Source: Pseudomonadota bacterium
Lineage (GTDB): Bacteria > Pseudomonadota > Alphaproteobacteria > Rhizobiales > Hyphomicrobiaceae
DNA: 64,000 nt
Reading direction: 5' to 3'
Assembly: GCA_023412805.1 (NCBI GenBank)
Contig: JAEZRM010000137.1
Span: 118,887-182,886 of the forward strand
Part shown: positions 16,532-25,233 of the stretch, piece by piece
Layout of the letters: each line of letters begins with the position of its first letter
Numbering within the stretch: the stretch's first letter is position 1
Translations under genes and position numbers: made by a program
The notes under the pieces: generated by a model
What the model was told of the DNA's origin: nothing
Seen by the model: only the letters and a program-made list of their open reading frames with translations
The model's database searches: none

Positions 16532-17565
16532 TCGTGCACGAGAAGCTGCTCACGCTCGCCGAGCGTCGCGAGGATGACGGCAGTGCCGCCGACGACGCAC
16601 AGCATCGGATTGGGCGCGACGCGGAACGGAATGCCGAGAATGCGCGTGAGCTCTGTATCCAGTCCATGCAGCATCGCGCCGCCGCCGGTCATCACGACGC
16701 CGCGTTTGCCGATGTCCGCACGCAGCTCCTCCGAAAGATCCTCGAGTGCGCGCCGTACGAGCTCCGCCATGTTCGCGATCGGCCCCTCGAGCGCGGCGCC
16801 GACATCATGCGGCCTCAGCACGACCGACTTCATGCGGCGGCGTACGACATCACGCCCCCGAATATGCGCCTCCGCAACCCGGCCATTAGCCCGCGCCCCG
16901 GCACCTCCCGCTTCGATCTTGATGCGTTCGGCGCTGGCGAGCCCGATGGCGAGTTGATGCGCGCGCCTCACGTAGCGCCGTATGGCCTCATCGAAGGCGT
17001 TGCCGGCAATTTTCAGCGACGCCGTGTGGACGATCTCGCCTTTGGACAGCACCGCGATATCGCTGGTGCCGCCGCCGATATCGAGGATCATCGTCGCATC
17101 TTCCCTGTCGACTTCGATGCCGGCGCCGATTGCGGCAGCCACCGGCTCCTCGACGAGATAGACGCGCCGGGCGCCCGCAGCGCGTGCCGTCTCGAAGACG
17201 GCACGGCGCTCGACAGGCGTCGCGCCGGCCGGAACACAGATGAGAATGCGAGGGCGCCGGAAGCCGAACTTCGACTTCGCCCGCGTGATGAATGAGCGCA
17301 GCATCTCCTCGGTCGCGACAAAATCCGCGATCACGCCGTCGCGGAGCGGATGCACGAGGTCGATGGGGTCGGGGCTGCGTTCCTTGAGGACCAGCGCCGC
17401 CTCGCCGACAGCGATGACATGGCGGGGAACATCCTTTGCGCGCACCGCAACGACGGACGGCTCATCGATGATGATGCCGCGGCCGGCCACGTGGACCAGC
17501 GTGTTGGCCGTCCCGAGATCGATCGCGATATCGTCGGAGAAAACGCCGCCAACCTTCTTCCGCAT
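16528..17565 (-). CDS. MreB-like actin-family protein (paralogue outside mreBCD)
   Basis: 345 residues from the ATG at 17565 (MRKKVGGVFSDDIAIDLG); the upstream frame is Cys/Ser-rich noise. Actin-fold motifs are all present: phosphate 1 (DLGTANTLVHVAGRG), phosphate 2 (LDIGGGTSDIAVLSKG) and the adenosine motif (MTGGGAMLHGL). The EEP motif (LVEEPVAAAIGAG) is typical of MreB/Mbl. No mreC or mreD follows; instead a 62-residue membrane protein overlaps its stop. It probably forms membrane-associated filaments guiding wall synthesis, in addition to the canonical MreB expected elsewhere in the genome. Confidence 0.88.
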   Translation of the reverse strand: MRKKVGGVFSDDIAIDLGTANTLVHVAGRGIIIDEPSVVAVRAKDVPRHVIAVGEAALVLKERSPDPIDLVHPLRDGVIADFVATEEMLRSFITRAKSKFGFRRPRILICVPAGATPVERRAVFETARAAGARRVYLVEEPVAAAIGAGIEVDREDATMILDIGGGTSDIAVLSKGEIVHTASLKIAGNAFDEAIRRYVRRAHQLAIGLASAERIKIEAGGAGARANGRVAEAHIRGRDVVRRRMKSVVLRPHDVGAALEGPIANMAELVRRALEDLSEELRADIGKRGVVMTGGGAMLHGLDTELTRILGIPFRVAPNPMLCVVGGTAVILATLGEREQLLVHE

Positions 17566-17726
17566 GGCTGAGCCAGATGCCCTCAACACCCCACGCGCAG
17601 CTCCGCCGCTCGCGCGCTCGACTGTTGAACACGATAAACGAACTGATGCAGAAATCCAACACGCACCGGCAAAAATACAGAAGTTGCAGCAGCTTCGCTC
17701 GCAGTCGGCCAAACGCGACTGAACAT

Positions 17727-17754
17727 CTCCTCTCCCGGCGAACCGGGAGAGGAG
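17727..17754 (-). terminator. Perfect 12-bp hairpin downstream of leuA
   Basis: Arms 17727-17738 and 17743-17754 around the tetraloop CGAA, 8 bases beyond the leuA stop. No clear T-run follows on the minus strand, so it is a probable but atypical intrinsic terminator or 3' stability hairpin separating leuA from the mreB-like gene. Confidence 0.6.
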
Positions 17755-17761
17755 TTTCTCG

Positions 17762-19348
17762 TCAGCTCACCATCATCTGCGCCGCGGGCCCGCGCTGGCG
17801 CTTCATCATGAGCTTGTTGAGTGCCGCGACGTACGCGCGGGCCGACGCGACCATGGTGTCCGTATCGGACCCGCGGCCCGTCACCTGACGACCATCCTCC
17901 TCGAGGCGGACCATGACCTCGGCCTGGGCGTCCGTGCCTTCGGTGACCGCCATGACCTGATAGAGCGGCAGGCGCGCCTCATGCGGCACGATCGACTTGA
18001 TCCCCTTGAAGATAGCGTCCACCGGGCCATCGCCCGTCGCCTCGCGCGTGATGCTCTTGCCGTCGACCTCGAGCGTGATCTCGGCCATCTGCGGCCCGCC
18101 CGTGCCGGCAACCACCTTCAGCGCCACGACCTTGATCCGATTGGTCTGGGTCGCGACCTCCTGGTCGACCAGCGCTTCGATGTCCTCGTCGAACACGAGC
18201 TTCTTCTTGTCGGCGAGATCCTTGAAGCGGCGGAACGCATCCTGGAAGGCGTTGTCGCCGAGCTCATAGCCGAGCTGCTTCAGCTTGTCCTTGAAGGCGG
18301 CGCGGCCCGACAGCTTGCCGAGGCTCAACGTCGACTTCGAGAGGCCGACGCTTTCCGGCGTCATGATCTCGTAGGTCTCGGTATTCTTGAGCATGCCGTC
18401 CTGATGGATGCCGCTCTCGTGCGCGAAGGCATTCCGGCCGACGATCGCCTTGTTGTACTGCACGGGGAAGGCAGAGACCGCAGCGACGAGCTTCGAGGCG
18501 CGCGTGAAGTAGGTCGCATCGACTTCCGTCCAGTACGGCAGGATGTCGTTGCGCACCTTCAGCGCCATCACGATTTCCTCGAGCGCCGCATTGCCCGCGC
18601 GCTCGCCGAGACCGTTGATCGTGCACTCGATCTGTCGTGCACCTGCCCGCACGCCGGCGAGCGAATTCGCGACCGCCATGCCGAGGTCGTTGTGGCAGTG
18701 CGTCGACCACACAACCTTGTCGCCGCCTGGCACGGTCTCGCGCAGCATCTTGATGAGGGCGTAGTATTCCTCCGGCACGGAGTAGCCGACGGTGTCGGGG
18801 ATGTTGATCGTCGTCGCGCCCTGCTTGATGGCGATCTCGCAGCACCGCAGCAGCACATCGCGCTCGGTCCGTGTCGCGTCCTCGGCACTCCACTCGACGT
18901 TGTCGGTATAGTTGCGGGCGCGCGACACGCTGGCGCCGACCGCCGCGATCACCTGATCCGCGTCCATGTTGAGCTTCCACTTGCGGTGCACGGGGCTCGT
19001 CGAAATGAACGTGTGGATGCGGGGGCGCTTGGCGAACTTCACGGCCTCGCCGGCACGGTCGATATCCGCAAAGCTCGACCGCGAAAGGCCGCAGACGACG
19101 GAATTCTTGACGATCTTGGCGATCTCGCAAACGGCCTCGAAATCGCCGTTCGAGGAGATCGGGAAACCCGCCTCGATGATGTCGACGCCCATTTCATCGA
19201 GCGCTTCGGCCACCTTCAGCTTGTCCTCGAGTGTCATGGCAGCGCCGGGCGACTGCTCACCATCGCGGAGTGTGGTATCGAAGATGAGGACGCGGTCGGC
19301 CTCGTTGCGGACGGGGGATTCGGAGGACGGCTTAGCGGCGTCGTTCAT
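17762..19348 (-). CDS. leuA: 2-isopropylmalate synthase
   Basis: 528 residues from the ATG at 19348, with AAGGA upstream. N-terminal catalytic barrel: DTTLRDGEQSPG carries the metal Asp and catalytic Arg, and HCHNDLG gives the His ligands; GLGERAGNAALEE follows. The linker has NAFAHESGIHQDG. The C-terminal LeuA dimer/allosteric domain carries the leucine feedback site (about 400-520). It condenses acetyl-CoA with 2-ketoisovalerate, the first committed step to leucine. A single gene; a possible regulatory hairpin lies in its leader. Confidence 0.96.
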   Translation of the reverse strand: MNDAAKPSSESPVRNEADRVLIFDTTLRDGEQSPGAAMTLEDKLKVAEALDEMGVDIIEAGFPISSNGDFEAVCEIAKIVKNSVVCGLSRSSFADIDRAGEAVKFAKRPRIHTFISTSPVHRKWKLNMDADQVIAAVGASVSRARNYTDNVEWSAEDATRTERDVLLRCCEIAIKQGATTINIPDTVGYSVPEEYYALIKMLRETVPGGDKVVWSTHCHNDLGMAVANSLAGVRAGARQIECTINGLGERAGNAALEEIVMALKVRNDILPYWTEVDATYFTRASKLVAAVSAFPVQYNKAIVGRNAFAHESGIHQDGMLKNTETYEIMTPESVGLSKSTLSLGKLSGRAAFKDKLKQLGYELGDNAFQDAFRRFKDLADKKKLVFDEDIEALVDQEVATQTNRIKVVALKVVAGTGGPQMAEITLEVDGKSITREATGDGPVDAIFKGIKSIVPHEARLPLYQVMAVTEGTDAQAEVMVRLEEDGRQVTGRGSDTDTMVASARAYVAALNKLMMKRQRGPAAQMMVS

Positions 19349-19976
19349 GGCGAATGGTCCTTGGTGTCGGGGCTGCGCCTTCAAGGGCGCGGCAAATCTG
19401 CTCTACTGTGACTGATTCGGTCCCCTGAGCGCCGTCCCGGATGGAACCGAGACCTCTAAGGCTCAGGGGCTGGTAAGGAGCAGGATGGACCGAAGCAGGC
19501 GGGCAGCGGGCGTCGGGGCGCCATCCCGCGTGGGGATCGCCTCCTCAATCCAGCCCTGGCCAATACCTGCCATCGTTGCGAATCTCTCGCCGGTCACGCA
19601 GCGATGATTCGGCCTCGTAGTGCCCCGGCCGCGCTGCTGGGCGCAAATAAGCCGCAACTCGTCGTCGTTTGCAAGCTGAAATACCAGCCTGCTCGCGCGG
19701 CCTGACGCCCCGGTTGTCGCGCCTGCGACGAGAAAGCTGGGGGTTAACATGGTATTTGCCACTTTGCTCTAGCGCTGGGCTACGGATCGTCGAATGGTCA
19801 TATTTCCGCTCGCAGGCTCAACTATGAGATCTGGTGAGAGCGTCGGCCTTACAGGTTGGGATTGTCTGCGCCGTGCATCGGGTACCTCAGTAAGCAGCGA
19901 TATCGATGCCAGAGAAGCGCGCGGATGCGCGGGCCGAAGAAGCAGGCTGAAGAAACAGGAACGAGGACTGATACAT
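19349..19976. other. 628-base gap between divergent leuA and pal
   Basis: Holds the leader of leuA on the minus strand and of pal on the plus strand. A minus-strand frame at 19463-19762 (99 codons) has poor protein character and is not accepted. Apart from the inverted repeat at 19422-19469, no tRNA, repeat or recognisable operator was seen. The length suggests long regulatory leaders or a small unrecognised RNA. Confidence 0.4.
19422..19469 (-). promoter_or_regulatory. Inverted repeat in the leuA leader
   Basis: Perfect 9-bp arms, CCCCTGAGC at 19422-19430 and GCTCAGGGG at 19461-19469, spaced by 30 bases and ending about 75 bases upstream of the leuA start. No Leu-codon-rich leader peptide was found beside it, so classical attenuation is not shown. 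An mRNA stem-loop or a protein operator are the options. Confidence 0.35.
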
Positions 19977-20519
19977 ATGTCCGTGATTCAAGCGGGGTCG
20001 GTGCGCGTCGTTCGCCTCATGATGGTCTTGTCGCTCAGCCTTATCGTGGCTGCCTGTTCGCAGAACCCCAGGCCGGAAGACGTGGGTCTCGCGCCCTACG
20101 GCAAGGGCGGACCGGCGACACCGGGCTCGCACCGTGACTTCACGCAGAATGTCGGCGATATCGTCTACTTCACGACGGACAGCACCGATATTTCGCCGGA
20201 GGCGCAGCAGACGCTCTCGCAGCAGGCGCGCTGGCTTCAGCAGTATGCCCAGTACACGATCACCATCGAGGGCCATGCCGACGAACGCGGCACGCGCGAG
20301 TACAACATCGCGCTTGGCGCCCGGCGCGCCCAGGCCGTACGCGATTTCCTCGCCCGCAGCGGCGTAAACCCCGCGCGAATCCGCACGATCTCCTATGGCA
20401 AAGAGCGCCCGGTCGCCGTCTGCAACGACATCTCCTGCTGGTCGCAGAACCGGCGCGCGCAGACCGTCCTGAACAATCGTGGCGTCGCCAGCAATACCCG
20501 CCGCCCGCCGGGCACCTGA
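19977..20519 (+). CDS. pal: Peptidoglycan-associated lipoprotein Pal
   Basis: 180 residues from the ATG at 19977. Signal peptide with lipobox LIVAAC, so an outer-membrane lipoprotein. The OmpA-like peptidoglycan-binding domain has VYFTTDS, TITIEGHADERGTREYNIAL and ARIRTISYGKERP. Pal links the outer membrane to the wall and with Tol proteins helps constriction at division. In relatives it follows tolB; here leuA lies upstream in the opposite direction, so pal heads its own unit, with an OmpA-domain gene and cpoB after it. A GAGGAC motif precedes the start. Confidence 0.95.
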   Translation: MSVIQAGSVRVVRLMMVLSLSLIVAACSQNPRPEDVGLAPYGKGGPATPGSHRDFTQNVGDIVYFTTDSTDISPEAQQTLSQQARWLQQYAQYTITIEGHADERGTREYNIALGARRAQAVRDFLARSGVNPARIRTISYGKERPVAVCNDISCWSQNRRAQTVLNNRGVASNTRRPPGT

Positions 20520-20730
20520 TTGCCCCGCAATGGCAAGCGGCCGATGCGCCTTAGAATTCTGAGCGCCAGGCATCATTGCCTGTGGCTTGGGTGCGACGAC
20601 CGTATCCCATCGGCAACGACTACCCAGCGATAGCGTGCACGCACGAAACCTAAGGCTCGATCTACCCCAAAACGGCCCTATTGTTTCGTTCATTGCTTGG
20701 GCTGAGATGACTGCGGGGTCATATCAAGTC

Positions 20731-21720
20731 ATGGAACCGAGCGAAGGCATTCGCACGCCGGCTTTAGGCCACATGTCGGCGCGCGGTAACAGCACCACCG
20801 GGCGAGCGCGCCGGCCACTATGGCTTGGCGCCAGCTTTGCGGGTGGGCTCGTGCTTGCGTCGGCGCTCCTTCTGCCCCTCACCCTGCCGGCTTCTGCGCA
20901 ACAGGGCTCCGCGAAGCTCCCCGGCGTCACCCAGTTGGCGGTGCCGGAAGCCGACACCGATGCGACGCGGCGGGAAGCGGCCAACGAGCGTGTCGCCGCA
21001 TTCCTCATTGCCGAGGCGCGCGAGGAGCTGGAGCTGGGCGAGCTTCGCAGTGCCCGCCGTCGGCTCGAAGTTCTCGTGACGCGCTACGCATCGACCTCTG
21101 TCGCACCGCGGGCGCGTCGCCTGCTCGAGCAGCTTGCTGTGATCGACGGCTATCCCATTCCACCCGCCCCCAAGGGCGCAGCCCAGATCGACCCCAAGCA
21201 AGCCGTCCCATCCGGCCCCGGGACACTCAGCGCGCGTCCGCCCGGCACGAGCCTTATCGAGGCCGATTTCAGTGCAAGCGGCAGCGACCGGCTCTTTTTT
21301 GCCGATGGCAGCGACGAGGTCGGCGGTCGGGGTGTGCGCATTCTCCGCGAAAAAGCCGAGTGGCTCCGGCGCAACGCCAAAGTGTTCGTCCGCATCGAAG
21401 GACATGCGGACGACCAGGGCGGCGACGAGATCAACAGCGCTCTTGCCTTGAAGCGTGCCGAGACCGTCCGGGACCATCTGGTCGAGGCCGGCGTACCGGC
21501 GACGCGCATGCACATCGCTGCATTCGGCCGGGAAAGCCGCATATCACCGTGCCCGGCACCGGGCTGCGCCGCGCAGAACCGCCGCGCGGTCCTCGTTTTG
21601 ACAGATGCCCGCGGTACGCGGCTATCGGCGTCGACACCGCAGTCGGCCAGCGCTGAAGCTCCGAGAGGACCGGCCCAGATTCCGGGCAGTCCTGGTCCCA
21701 TGCTGCGCCGCGACAGGTAA
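20731..21720 (+). CDS. Exported OmpA-domain protein with N-terminal helical repeat region
   Basis: About 329 residues. The start is uncertain: ATGs at 20707, 20731 and 20773 all precede the signal peptide (LVLASALLLPLTLPASAQQ). Residues about 90-145 form charged helices (REELELGELRSARRRLEVLV) resembling a TPR-like repeat. The C-terminal third is an OmpA/Pal-like domain with EGHADDQGGDEINSALALKR and IAAFGRE. Unlike Pal it has no lipobox, so it is probably a soluble periplasmic wall-binding protein. Its position between pal and cpoB suggests a Tol-Pal accessory. Two Cys (SPCPAPGC) near the end match the CNDISC pair in Pal. Confidence 0.75.
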   Translation: MEPSEGIRTPALGHMSARGNSTTGRARRPLWLGASFAGGLVLASALLLPLTLPASAQQGSAKLPGVTQLAVPEADTDATRREAANERVAAFLIAEAREELELGELRSARRRLEVLVTRYASTSVAPRARRLLEQLAVIDGYPIPPAPKGAAQIDPKQAVPSGPGTLSARPPGTSLIEADFSASGSDRLFFADGSDEVGGRGVRILREKAEWLRRNAKVFVRIEGHADDQGGDEINSALALKRAETVRDHLVEAGVPATRMHIAAFGRESRISPCPAPGCAAQNRRAVLVLTDARGTRLSASTPQSASAEAPRGPAQIPGSPGPMLRRDR

Positions 21721-21758
21721 GCGGGACTGCGATAAGGTACGTTGAGAATTGGCACAAG

Positions 21759-22877
21759 ATGCCGTTTGAAAAGGCGGGGATCAGTGCGCCCGCTACGGAC
21801 ATGACAACAAGAAGGGATCGGCGTCTCAGCCGAAAGCTCGCCGTGACATCTGCAGTTTCTTCCTGGTCGAAGTCATACGGCGTCCGCGGATATGCGATCC
21901 TGCGCGCCGGCGTGCCGGCAGTTGTTTGTGCTGCTGCATTGGCACTGCTCACCGCCTCATGGGCTCACGCGCAGCAGCAACCGCCGAGTGGCGCACCGGC
22001 AGCCCCGCGCTCCCAGCCCAAGTCTGCGCCTAAAGCATCGGCCGGAGCACCCGCCACCGACAGTCAGCTCCGCCAGCGCGTGGAGCACCTGGAAGAGCAG
22101 CTTGTCGATATGCAAGTGCTGGTTGGCACGCTCGAGTCGCTGGCACGCGGCGGCGGGGCACCGGCTCGGACCGGCGGCTCCAGCGGCGCCAGCGATGCCG
22201 CGCGCATCGATGCGCTCGAGACGCAGATACGCGCCATGACCATGCAGATCGAGGAGCTGAGCCGCCAAGTGCGCCAGCGCCAGGGACGCATGGAAGAGAG
22301 TGCTCCGCCTGTGCGCGAGGGCGCGCTGCCGCCGCCTGCTGCGAACCAAGGCTTTGCCGCCGCTCAGCCCGCCGCGCCGGGAGGCTTCGGCTCACTGACG
22401 GTGACGCCGCAGGGTGGTGGTGACCGCATTGGCCAGATGATCAGCGCGACGCCGGGACCCGTCGAGAGCGGACGTCTGCCGCCGGCTGTCGCCGATGCCG
22501 GCAGCGCCAAGGAGCTCTACGAGACGGCCTACGGCTATCTCCTGCAGCAGGACTATGCCGCTGCCGAAGCCGCATTCGATGAATTCCTGAGCCGCTATCC
22601 CAATGATCACCTGACCGCCGATGCGCAGTACTGGCTCGGCGAGACGCTGTTCGTCCAGCGGCGCTACAAGCCCGCGGGCCAGGCCTTCCTGCGCGTCATG
22701 CAGAACCACCGCCAGAGCAGCAAGGCGCCGAACAGCTTGCTTATGCTGGCCATGACGCTCGAACAGCTCGGCCAGAAGGACTGCACGCTCTTCTCGGAGC
22801 TGGAGACGCGCCACGCCAATGCGCCGCAGGACATCAAGACCCGCGCCCGCGTCGTGAAGCAACGCGTCGGCTGCTGA
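21759..22877 (+). CDS. cpoB: CpoB/YbgF, Tol-Pal associated periplasmic protein
   Basis: 372 residues in the open frame; the true start may be 21801. An internal signal-like segment (VVCAAALALLTASWAHAQ) is followed by a coiled-coil trimerisation region (LRQRVEHLEEQLVDMQVLV, and EIDALETQ-like heptads). A low-complexity linker and C-terminal TPR repeats (ELYETAYGYLLQQDYAAAEA, DAQYWLGETLFVQRRY) complete the YbgF layout. CpoB coordinates Tol with PBP-driven murein synthesis at division; fittingly, a class A PBP gene follows 81 bases downstream. Confidence 0.9.
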   Translation: MPFEKAGISAPATDMTTRRDRRLSRKLAVTSAVSSWSKSYGVRGYAILRAGVPAVVCAAALALLTASWAHAQQQPPSGAPAAPRSQPKSAPKASAGAPATDSQLRQRVEHLEEQLVDMQVLVGTLESLARGGGAPARTGGSSGASDAARIDALETQIRAMTMQIEELSRQVRQRQGRMEESAPPVREGALPPPAANQGFAAAQPAAPGGFGSLTVTPQGGGDRIGQMISATPGPVESGRLPPAVADAGSAKELYETAYGYLLQQDYAAAEAAFDEFLSRYPNDHLTADAQYWLGETLFVQRRYKPAGQAFLRVMQNHRQSSKAPNSLLMLAMTLEQLGQKDCTLFSELETRHANAPQDIKTRARVVKQRVGC

Positions 22878-22958
22878 GCGCGGGGCACTTTCTAACCAAT
22901 CATTATCCTTGTTGTGGCTCACTTGTCCGCTCGCGGGGCAGACGCGGGCAGTCGAGCC

Positions 22959-24995
22959 ATGAATGGGGGAGCAGAGCACGGCAGTGCAGTGCCGGGCGCA
23001 CCTGAGGCGCACCCGCTCCCCGAACGCGTGCGCGCGCGCCGCTGGCGCCTGCGGCTTCTTATTCGCGGCACCGTGATGCTCTCCACCCTTGCCGCGATCC
23101 TCATCGCCACGGCGTTCGTCCGCTACACGATCCGCTTTCCCGACCCCTCCTCGCTCCGCCAGCGCGCACAGGCACCCGTCGTTCGCGTTGTAGCACGCGA
23201 TGGCGCCCTTCTCGCCGAACGGGGCAACGCCGCGCGCCCCGTGCCCCTCGCCGAGTTGCCCCCACACGTCATTCATGCCGTGGTGGCCATCGAGGATCGG
23301 CGCTTCTTCTCGCACATCGGGCTCGACTTCCGCGGCTTGGCGCGTGCCATGCTGGCGAACCTGCGCGCGGCACGCTATGCGCAGGGCGGCTCGACGCTAA
23401 CGCAGCAGCTCGCCAAGAACCTCTTCCTGACATCCGACCGCACCATGGAGCGCAAGCTCGAAGAGGTCGTCCTCGCGCTCTGGCTGGAACTGCGGCTCGG
23501 TAAACCCGGTATTCTCGAACTTTATCTCAACCGCGTGTACTTCGGCGCCGGCGTCTACGGTATCGAGGCGGCGGCCCAGCGCTACTTCGCTAAGTCCGCG
23601 CGCGCGCTCAGCGTACCCGAAGCCGCCATCATCGCGGGTTTGCTCAAGGCACCCTCACGCCTCTCGCCCGCAAGCCGCCCCGAACTGGCCGCCACCCGCG
23701 CCGTGCTCGTGCTCGCAGCCATGCGCGATGAAGGCTTCATCAGCGAAGCCGGCTACCAGGAGGCCCTGCATCAGCAGGTGACTTACGCCGCGCGCGATAC
23801 GCCGCGCGAGGAGACCGGCCTCGAGTTCGCCGTGGACTATGTCCTCGATCGCCTGCCGCCGCTCGCGGGGCATGGGCAGTCCGCCATCACCGTCGAGACG
23901 ACCATCGACGCCGATCTTCAGCGCCAGGCCCAGGCGACGATCGCACGCCGCCTCGCAGCAGGCGGCACCGCTGCCGAGGACGCCGAAGCCGCCCTCGTCG
24001 TGCTCGACACGGAGGGCGGTGTGCGTGCCATGGTCGGAGGGCGTGCGTGGTCGCGGAGCCAGTTCAATCGCGCGATCCGCGCCCGCCGTCAGCCGGGCTC
24101 GGCATTCAAGCCGGCGCTCTATCTGGCGGCGCTCGAAGCCGGCATCACGCCCGACACGATCGTGCACGACCGGCCGATCACGATTGGCGGATGGAGCCCG
24201 CGCAATGACGGCGGCACCCATGCAGGTCCGATGACCGTGCGCCACGCGCTCGCGCATTCCGTGAACACGGTAGCCGTGGCGCTCCAGATGCAGATCGGAA
24301 CGCAGCGCGTCGTCGCCATGGCCCGCCGCCTCGGCATTACCAGCACGCTGCGCGCCGACGCTTCCCTCGCACTCGGCACGTCCGAGGTCACACTGCTCGA
24401 GCTGACCGGCGCCTACGGGACGCTCGCGACGGGTGGTTACAATCTCTCCCCCCACGTCATCCGTCGCGTGCGCACGGATCGCGGCGTCGTTCTTCATGCG
24501 CGCGGAAAATCGGCGCCAACGATCGCGGTGCCGACCCCACTCGTCGGGCAGCTCAACAGCATGATGCACACGACCATCGTCTCGGGTACGGGCCGGCGCG
24601 CGGCATTGCCGAACCACCTCGCCGCAGGAAAGACCGGGACGACGCAAGACAATCGCGATGCATGGTTCGTCGGTTTCACCGGTCATCTGACTGCGGGCGT
24701 GTGGATTGGCAACGACGACAACAGTCCCATGGGCGGCATCAGCGGCAGCGGTCTCCCTGCTCTCATCTGGCGCGATGTGATGATGGCCGCGCACCGCGGT
24801 CTCCCACCCATGCCGCTCGCAGGCGTGAGCGATCCGCCCTCCATCCCGGAGGTGCCTGTTGCATCCACGCGCGAGCCAGCACGGACGATCGCGCGTCGCC
24901 CGCTCGCACCGATCGATCCCGCGCTGTTCGCCGCGCCCAGGGATCCACCGGCGTTGGATCGACGGCGTTTGGAAGCACTATTGAGTTCGGATTGA
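22959..24995 (+). CDS. Class A penicillin-binding protein (PBP1A family)
   Basis: 678 residues from the ATG at 22959 (a GTG at 22914 is also open). One membrane anchor at about 38-55. GT51 glycosyltransferase domain: Glu112 in EDRRFFSHIGLD and GGSTLTQQLAKN at 143-154. Transpeptidase domain: S381-A-F-K384, S434-V-N and K558-T-G. It polymerises and cross-links murein from lipid II at the inner membrane. It is shorter than E. coli PBP1a (850) and lacks the OB-fold insert. In line with cpoB, it is likely co-expressed with the pal group. Confidence 0.93.
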   Translation: MNGGAEHGSAVPGAPEAHPLPERVRARRWRLRLLIRGTVMLSTLAAILIATAFVRYTIRFPDPSSLRQRAQAPVVRVVARDGALLAERGNAARPVPLAELPPHVIHAVVAIEDRRFFSHIGLDFRGLARAMLANLRAARYAQGGSTLTQQLAKNLFLTSDRTMERKLEEVVLALWLELRLGKPGILELYLNRVYFGAGVYGIEAAAQRYFAKSARALSVPEAAIIAGLLKAPSRLSPASRPELAATRAVLVLAAMRDEGFISEAGYQEALHQQVTYAARDTPREETGLEFAVDYVLDRLPPLAGHGQSAITVETTIDADLQRQAQATIARRLAAGGTAAEDAEAALVVLDTEGGVRAMVGGRAWSRSQFNRAIRARRQPGSAFKPALYLAALEAGITPDTIVHDRPITIGGWSPRNDGGTHAGPMTVRHALAHSVNTVAVALQMQIGTQRVVAMARRLGITSTLRADASLALGTSEVTLLELTGAYGTLATGGYNLSPHVIRRVRTDRGVVLHARGKSAPTIAVPTPLVGQLNSMMHTTIVSGTGRRAALPNHLAAGKTGTTQDNRDAWFVGFTGHLTAGVWIGNDDNSPMGGISGSGLPALIWRDVMMAAHRGLPPMPLAGVSDPPSIPEVPVASTREPARTIARRPLAPIDPALFAAPRDPPALDRRRLEALLSSD

Positions 24996-24997
24996 CT

Positions 24998-25014
24998 TCG
25001 CGCCTCCGGCGCGA
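24998..25014 (+). terminator. GC hairpin directly after the PBP stop
   Basis: Perfect 7-bp stem (24998-25004 with 25008-25014, loop TCC) two bases after the stop codon. Similar stems follow the murJ stop at 37174 and the maoC stop at 63941. There is no T-run, so termination would be imperfect or aided by the sequences that follow. Confidence 0.5.
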
Positions 25015-25090
25015 GCGAGGCCCATGCCTCTGGCATGCTTTCAGCATGACCTCGCGCTCCACCGTGCCAGAGGCGCGTCTTCGACACGAC

Positions 25091-25129
25091 GAGGGACACC
25101 CTCCCGGACCCACCCGCTTTTATGAGTTA
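25091..25129 (+). repeat. Dispersed intergenic motif B, copy 2
   Basis: Nearly identical to 37218-37259: the 15-base GAGGGACACCCTCCC and the 10-base GACCCACCCG blocks are shared exactly, followed by a TTTTATG-like tail. It lies in the convergent gap between the PBP and acyl-CoA ligase genes, 20 bases before repeat A copy 2. See 314-347 for the third copy. Confidence 0.7.
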
Positions 25130-25149
25130 GACATGCACGCGACCTGTCT

Positions 25150-25226
25150 GCATGGCCGCCGCGGGCATAGCACCGCCGACGAAGGCGTCAGCCCCCTTCC
25201 CAGCAGCCCGCGGCACTAAACAAAAG
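25150..25226 (+). repeat. Dispersed intergenic repeat A, copy 2 (77 bases)
   Basis: Ungapped counterpart of 1354-1430; the last block CCCAGCAGCCCGCGGCACT is identical in both. It ends 7 bases before the stop of the minus-strand acyl-CoA ligase gene, so it would form that mRNA's 3' end. Function unknown. Confidence 0.75.
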
Positions 25227-25233
25227 ATGCGAA

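Noticed and set aside
19463..19762. Minus-strand frame of 99 codons between leuA and pal
   Set aside because: No ribosome binding site, odd composition, overlaps the leuA leader hairpin; no domain seen.
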